This document shows positions 23,917-27,567 of a stretch of DNA of 27,567 nucleotides, piece after piece. The translations under genes and the position numbers were made by a program. Each line of letters begins with the position of its first letter. The stretch's first letter is position 1. A model generated the notes under the pieces. The model was not told where the DNA came from and made no database searches. It worked only from the letters and a program-made list of their open reading frames with translations. Source of the stretch: DASQGA01 sp035535315 (GTDB lineage: Bacteria > Actinomycetota > Thermoleophilia > Gaiellales > Gaiellaceae); contig DATLQD010000030.1 of NCBI GenBank assembly GCA_035535315.1, positions 1 to 27,567 of the forward strand, read 5' to 3'.

Positions 23917-24075
23917 TCGACAATTACCGCACCCACGGATGGCGGCCCAGACGCGGCGCCAGGCCGCACCCTCGCCCTTGCAGCCAAGGCTTCTAGCCTT
24001 GCCTGCGGAAGATGCCGCACCCTGGCTTGGTCTGGCCCGTCCCCGCAGGCACGCCAATTACCGACCAACCATCTA
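23906..24075 (+). repeat. Palindromic junction repeat, long copy with terminal inverted repeats and nested hairpins
   Basis: The first 60 bp match the short copy at 22765. The ends are inverted repeats: AGATGGTTG (23907-23915) and CAACCATCT (24066-24074) pair perfectly, and over 28 bp the arms (23906-23933 and 24048-24075) agree at 21 positions. Inside are two more stems: CAAGGCT-TCT-AGCCTTG (23985-24001, extended by GCAG/CTGC) and GCCTGCGG (24001-24008) with CCGCAGGC (24043-24050). It looks like a MITE-type or REP-like element, or a structured RNA leader. It carries the last codons of the upstream gene and abuts the next ATG. Confidence 0.7.
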
Positions 24076-24923
24076 TGCCTAGCTTCGACGTGCACCAACA
24101 CCTGTGGCCGGAAGAGCTCATCGCGGCGCTGGCAAACCGCCGGGAGATGCCTCGCATTCGCGGCTCGATGCTGGAACTGGCCGAGGGCCGCTTCGAGATC
24201 GATCTTGACGCCCATCGGCTCGACCGGCGGCTCGAGCAACTCGACCGAGACGGGGTCGACGTGGCGATCGTCTCCTTTCCGCCCACCATGGGCTGGGAGT
24301 CCGCGCGCGAGCTCGCCGTTGCCTTCCATGAGGGGATCGAGCGGCTGGCGGGAGAGTCCCGGGGGCGCCTGCGGGCATTCGCCTGCGGCGAGTGCCGCCC
24401 GGGGTATGCCGGCGCGTGCGTCTCCGGCCGGCGGCTCATCGCAGGCGTGGCCGGGCTCGCGTCGGAGCTCGCCGACGCCGGCCAGGCGCTCTTCATCCAC
24501 CCGGGCCCGCCCGAGCCCGTGCCGACCGACGCACCGCCCTGGTGGACGGCCGTTGTCGACTACACGGCTCAGATGCAGGCCGCGTTCGCGTGGTGGATCA
24601 ACCAGGGGCCGGAAGCGGCACCGGGCGTGCCGGTCGTGTTCGCGATTCTGGGCGGCGGTGCACCGTTCCAGCTCGAGCGGCTCCGAGGGCGAGGTGGGCC
24701 GGAGGCGCAAAGTCTCCTCGACACGAACGTCTTCCTGGACACCGCGTCATACGGCCACCGCGCGCTCGAACTTTGCCTCTCGACCTACGGCGTTCGCGCG
24801 CTTCTCTACGGGAGCGATGTTCCCGTGGTCGACCCCCGGCCCACCCTGCAGGCGCTCATCGGATTCGGCGATGCTGTCAAAGACGTGGTCATGACCGAGA
24901 ACCCGACGGCTCTGTTCGGGTGA
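24075..24923 (+). CDS. Amidohydrolase family 2 protein (metal-dependent hydrolase/decarboxylase)
   Basis: The 282-residue protein begins with the metal-binding FDVHQHLW (H7, H9). A later His lies in LFIHPGPP, a further metal-site region is TASYGHRA, and the terminal Asp is in LLYGSDVPV. This is the amidohydrolase_2 pattern found in ACMSD-like decarboxylases, lactonases and hydrolases. The exact reaction is unknown; placed after an enolase-superfamily enzyme, hydrolysis of a lactone or amide or a decarboxylation is possible. The ATG at 24075 is chosen because MPSFDVHQH is the usual opening; its A is the last base of the long repeat. Its TGA overlaps the GTG of the next gene. Confidence 0.82.
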   Translation: MPSFDVHQHLWPEELIAALANRREMPRIRGSMLELAEGRFEIDLDAHRLDRRLEQLDRDGVDVAIVSFPPTMGWESARELAVAFHEGIERLAGESRGRLRAFACGECRPGYAGACVSGRRLIAGVAGLASELADAGQALFIHPGPPEPVPTDAPPWWTAVVDYTAQMQAAFAWWINQGPEAAPGVPVVFAILGGGAPFQLERLRGRGGPEAQSLLDTNVFLDTASYGHRALELCLSTYGVRALLYGSDVPVVDPRPTLQALIGFGDAVKDVVMTENPTALFG

Positions 24924-25828
24924 ACCCAACACCGCTCGAGCTGGCTCCCGAGAGCCTCGCGCCCGGCAGAAAGCTCTTCCTGAAACGCGAGGACGTGCAC
25001 GAGCTCGGAGCGTTCAAGTGGCGCGGGGCGCTCCCCACGCTCGAGGAGTACCGGGAGGGCGGCGCGAAAACCGTCGTCACCGCGTCGACCGGGAACCACG
25101 GCGCTGCGACGGCCTGGGCGGCGGAGAGGCTCGGGCTGCGCGCGATCGTCTACGTGCCCGCGTCGGCGAGTCGTGAAAAGCTTGCGATCATCGAGCGCTT
25201 CGGCGCCGACGTACGCGCTACGGGGAGCGATCTCGACCAGGCCAAGCTCGCAGGCACGGAGTACGCAGCCGAGAACCACCTGCCCTTCTTTGAGGACGGG
25301 GCCGAGCAGTCCCAGTACGAGGGCTACGGCGCGATCGGAGCCGAGATCCTGGAGCAGCTGGAAGAGCCCCCGGCCGCCGTCGTCGTACCGGTGGGGAACG
25401 GCGCCCTCCTCGGCGGGATCGGCATCGAGCTCTGCCGAAGGTGCCCGCAGGGGCTCAGGATCGGAGTGGCCGCGAAGGAGGCGCCGGTGATGGCCGAGAG
25501 CTGGGAGGCCGGCGGCCCGGTCGAGTCGGACCGCTCCGCCACGTTCGCAGACGGGATGGCGGTGCGCGTCGCGATCCCATTCGCGGTCTCGGTTCTCGGC
25601 GAGGTCGCAAGCCGCATGCTCCTCGTCTCGGAGCGAGCGATCGCGAGAGCCGTCGGGGCCTTCGACCGCGCCGGGATCCGCGTCGAAGGGTCCCCGGCGG
25701 CAGCCCTGGCCTCGCTCGGCCAAATCGAGGAGCTCGACGGCCCCGTGGTGCTCGTCGTGACCGGAAGGAATATCGACGACCAACTCCACCGGCGGGCCGT
25801 GGACGATCCGGACAGCTTTCCGGACTGA
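24920..25828 (+). CDS. Fold-type II PLP-dependent enzyme (threonine/serine dehydratase-like)
   Basis: The 302-residue protein has the Schiff-base lysine in GAFKWRGA (K33), the substrate loop STGNHGAA (about 56-63), a phosphate-binding region PVGNGALLGG (near 154-163; a Gly-rich loop in IlvA), and the late VTGRNID. It matches the catalytic domain of threonine dehydratase or serine racemase; there is no regulatory ACT domain. Members remove ammonia from hydroxy-amino acids or act on related amino acids. The altered phosphate loop hints at a subgroup with another substrate. The GTG start overlaps the upstream TGA (GTGA), so it is co-translated with the amidohydrolase. Confidence 0.85.
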   Translation: MNPTPLELAPESLAPGRKLFLKREDVHELGAFKWRGALPTLEEYREGGAKTVVTASTGNHGAATAWAAERLGLRAIVYVPASASREKLAIIERFGADVRATGSDLDQAKLAGTEYAAENHLPFFEDGAEQSQYEGYGAIGAEILEQLEEPPAAVVVPVGNGALLGGIGIELCRRCPQGLRIGVAAKEAPVMAESWEAGGPVESDRSATFADGMAVRVAIPFAVSVLGEVASRMLLVSERAIARAVGAFDRAGIRVEGSPAAALASLGQIEELDGPVVLVVTGRNIDDQLHRRAVDDPDSFPD

Positions 25829-25849
25829 CCCTCGTATTGTGGGCGATCG

Positions 25850-26710
25850 TTACACCGTCCCCACCACCCGGTAAACACCATCCGCGTGCGCCGCCAGCCC
25901 GGCCAGCTCGAGCTCCACGAGGGCTGCCGCGACTTCCCCACTCTCGCGTCCCGACTTCCGCGTTAGGTCGTCCGTGCCGCGCGCACCGTCCGCGAGCAGC
26001 CGCAGCACCGCTGAGGCAGCCGAGGAGACTGCGGTGCCGGAGGGTGGCCGGGACGCCAACTCGAGGCCCAGCACGTCGAGCACGTCCCGCGCTGAGAGAA
26101 GCGGAACTGCGCCCTGCCTCAGGAGGTCGTTGGTGCCGGCCGAGAGGGCGGACGTGATTTCGCCGGGAACAGCGAAGACCTCTCGGTGGAGCTCCAACGC
26201 GAAGTCGGCAGTGATCAAGGCGCCCGACTTCGTGCGCGCCTCGACGACCACGGTCGCGAGCGTCAGCCCTGCGACGATCCTGTTCCGCGCCGGGAAGCGC
26301 CACGGGGCCGGCTCGATGCCCGGCTCGTACTCCGAGACGATCTCGCCGGCCTCCACGATGCGGGCAGCCAACTCCGCATGGCGGGCGGGATAGTCTCGGT
26401 CGACTCCGCACCCGAGCACGGCCACCGTGACCCCTCCGGCTGCGAGGGCGCCCCGGTGAGCCTCGCCGTCTATGCCACGGGCAAGCCCGCTGACGACCAC
26501 GAGGCCCGCCCCCGCGAGCTCACGACCCAGCATCCGGGCGACCTGAGCGCCGTAGGCGGAGCAGCTCCGGGCGCCCACGATCGCGACCGAAGGGCGTGAG
26601 AGGAGCTCAGGCTCACCCTTTCGCAGGTACAGGTGGAAGGGCGCGTCCGTGAGCTCGCGGAGGAGCGTTGGGTACGCCGTGCTCCGTCGGCTGATCGAGA
26701 CCGAGCTCAC
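25850..26710 (-). CDS. dprA: DNA-processing protein DprA
   Basis: The 286-residue protein has the DprA Rossmann core: SVAIVGARSCSAYG (about 44-57), VVSGLARGIDGEAH, VAVLGCGVDRDYP, APWRFPARNRIVAGL (the RNR/I motif) and SGALITADFALE. The C-terminal 60 residues form the winged-helix domain. DprA binds incoming single-stranded DNA and loads RecA, acting in transformation or general recombination. The N-terminal SAM-like domain found in some orthologues is short or absent. The GTG at 26710 overlaps the TGA of the comM fragment (GTGA), the usual comM-dprA order. The frame is open far upstream, but that part is antisense-like and without homology. Confidence 0.92.
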   Translation of the reverse strand: MSSVSISRRSTAYPTLLRELTDAPFHLYLRKGEPELLSRPSVAIVGARSCSAYGAQVARMLGRELAGAGLVVVSGLARGIDGEAHRGALAAGGVTVAVLGCGVDRDYPARHAELAARIVEAGEIVSEYEPGIEPAPWRFPARNRIVAGLTLATVVVEARTKSGALITADFALELHREVFAVPGEITSALSAGTNDLLRQGAVPLLSARDVLDVLGLELASRPPSGTAVSSAASAVLRLLADGARGTDDLTRKSGRESGEVAAALVELELAGLAAHADGVYRVVGTV

Positions 26711-27138
26711 GCCGCGACCGCGACCTCCGTGGGTGTCCTGTAGGACAGAGCCTCGGCGAGGTGTACCGGCGCTACCTCTGCGTCGCCGGCGAGTGCAGCG
26801 ACGGTCCGTGCCACACGGCGGACTCGCGATCGACCTCGTGCCGAGAGGGGAAGCGTGTCGACCGCACGTGCGAGGAGCTCGTCGGAGGCAGGCTGGAAGC
26901 GCGGACGTCTCTCCACCAAGCGGGCCGCCGCCTTCTCGACCCGCACCCGGACGTCCGCCGACGACTCGCCCCGTCCCTGCTCGAACTCCCGCGCGGGGGC
27001 GCGCGGAAGATGCACTACGAGGTCGAAGCGGTCGAGAAGCGCGCGAGACACCTTTTCCCGGTAGGCGGAGAGCCGCTGCGGAGAGCAGCCACACTCGACA
27101 CCCGGATCCCCCCGCGCCCCACAAGGGCACAGATTCAT
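26707..27138 (-). pseudogene. comM: Truncated comM (YifB-type Mg-chelatase-like ATPase), C-terminal fragment only
   Basis: About 143 residues match the end of the ComM/YifB family: MNLCPCG (family consensus NPCPCG) with further cysteines at CGCS, then SRALLDRFDLVVHLP and the C-terminal Mg_chelatase_C region (SARGRSRVRRVARTVAALAG, HLAEALSYR). A normal protein has about 500 residues with the N-terminal Lon-like domain and Walker motifs, all absent here. On the minus strand a TAG stop occurs five codons before the ATG at 27138, and an integrase gene lies 51 bp further. The homology break right at the conserved MN(P)CPCG site suggests integration into comM. ComM is a branch-migration helicase in transformation, so it is presumably inactive unless the rest is joined elsewhere. 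Confidence 0.85.
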
Positions 27139-27189
27139 CTTCTCGCCTTGCTAGTTCGCTCAGGCGGGAACCCGCATGGTTAGGCGCTC
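27139..27189. other. Probable recombination junction (attachment-site region) between comM fragment and integrase gene
   Basis: These 51 bp hold no gene. ComM homology ends at about 27138 and the integrase stop is at 27190. Integrase genes usually lie next to one attachment site, so the core sequence should fall here or in the first bases of the comM fragment. The other boundary is outside the window, so the core cannot be defined. Confidence 0.4.
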
Positions 27190-27567
27190 TCACGTCTGCC
27201 GGGTTCTCTCAGGTTCTCTCAGGTCGGTAGAAAGTTCGGTAGAAAGTTCTCCGCCCAGGAGCCTGTGCTCGAGTGCCGCCGCCTCGTCGCGGAAGACGAC
27301 GCCGGCCAGGTGCAGGTACCGCTTCGTTGTCGTCATGGTCGCGTGGCCCGCTTTCGCCATGACGGCGATCGGGCTCGAGCCCGCCGCCGCGTCGTTTGTG
27401 ATTGCCGTGTGGCGGAGGTCATGGAAGGGCCGCACGTACCCCTCCACCTTCGCGGCGGCCAGGGCGGCTCTCAGAGCCTCCGTGAAGTGCTCCTCCCGAT
27501 ACCTCCCGCCCGTCTTTTGGTTGCAGAAGACGCGCTCCGCCTCACCCTGGAAACAGGTCCTCCGCCG
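27190..27567 (-). CDS. Tyrosine recombinase/phage integrase, C-terminal part (runs off the window)
   Basis: Only the last 125 residues are in the window; the frame stays open to the edge. The catalytic domain is clear: a preceding RVFCNQKTGGRY segment, then HDLRHT (H and the second catalytic Arg), the second His box AGHATMTTTKRYLHL with the nucleophile Tyr, and a short tail. The first catalytic Arg would be outside the window. Such enzymes integrate and excise phages and genomic islands. The gene lies next to the truncated comM, so it probably belongs to an element integrated there. The C-terminal tail is altered by two small tandem duplications (27202-27248). Confidence 0.9.
   Translation of the reverse strand, partial: RRRTCFQGEAERVFCNQKTGGRYREEHFTEALRAALAAAKVEGYVRPFHDLRHTAITNDAAAGSSPIAVMAKAGHATMTTTKRYLHLAGVVFRDEAAALEHRLLGGELSTELSTDLREPERTRQT
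27202..27248. repeat. Two adjacent tandem duplications in the integrase 3' end
   Basis: GGTTCTCTCA is repeated exactly (27202-27211, 27212-27221). Three bases on, CGGTAGAAAGTT is repeated exactly (27225-27236, 27237-27248). The second unit is a multiple of three, so it duplicates ELST-like residues; the first, of 10 bp, shifts the frame of the tail. Both lie in the last 20 codons of the integrase gene. Confidence 0.7.

Noticed and set aside
22765..24075. CRISPR array or insertion sequence for the repeated elements
   Set aside because: There are only two or three diverged copies about 1.1 kb apart, with no regular spacers and no transposase gene between them.
26711..27193. N-terminal extension of DprA to an upstream start
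   Set aside because: The extra residues are Arg/Gly/Pro-rich, without DprA homology, and overlap the comM fragment on another frame; the GTGA overlap at 26707-26710 gives the natural start.

Overview
The window is GC-rich and gene-dense, with many GTG starts, 4-nt start/stop overlaps and frequent TANNNT-N6-start promoters without a Shine-Dalgarno sequence. This, together with the gene content, suggests a high-GC actinobacterium, perhaps of the Thermoleophilia (Gaiellales/Solirubrobacterales) type. That placement is inference; no rRNA or tRNA gene is present to confirm it.

Layout. (1) 26-3301, minus strand: a large secreted protein (BNR-like body, InlB B-repeat-like module, Calx-beta domain) and a small membrane protein. 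(2) 3324-5928: a DHA2-type MFS exporter, convergent with and overlapping an ATP-grasp ligase. (3) 6013-12466, plus strand: a stand-alone MetE catalytic domain, a histidine-ammonia-lyase homologue that lacks the MIO-forming tripeptide, a GNAT acetyltransferase, a BHMT-type methyltransferase, a DadA-like FAD oxidoreductase and a nucleoside hydrolase. (4) 12568-19636: a promoter and a complete dipeptide/oligopeptide-type ABC importer (Tat-type lipoprotein, two permeases, one fused double ATPase), followed by an M20 amidohydrolase/peptidase. (5) 19641-22767: a VOC protein and a zinc alcohol dehydrogenase on minus, diverging from a second zinc alcohol dehydrogenase and a formaldehyde-activating-enzyme (Fae) homologue that seems to start at CTG. 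(6) 22765-25828: an enolase-superfamily enzyme bracketed by two copies of a palindromic repeat, then an amidohydrolase-2 protein and a fold-II PLP enzyme. (7) 25850-27567, minus: dprA, a comM fragment missing its N-terminal part, and the 3' part of a tyrosine integrase gene, which looks like the edge of an integrated element.

Regions 3-6 read as one catabolic neighbourhood: import of a small peptide- or amino-acid-like compound, hydrolysis (M20, amidohydrolase), amine or methyl removal (MIO-less lyase, FAD oxidase, PLP enzyme), methyl transfer to homocysteine (MetE-like and BHMT-like) and formaldehyde handling (Fae, two class-III-like dehydrogenases). An N-methylated or quaternary amino-acid derivative, such as a betaine, would fit all of these, but the substrate cannot be read from sequence.

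The most notable observations are the MIO-less lyase translationally coupled to a MetE-like methyltransferase, the repeat family at gene junctions (22765, 23906, possibly 11471), the repeated leaderless-promoter pattern, the CTG-started Fae, and the integrase-interrupted comM.
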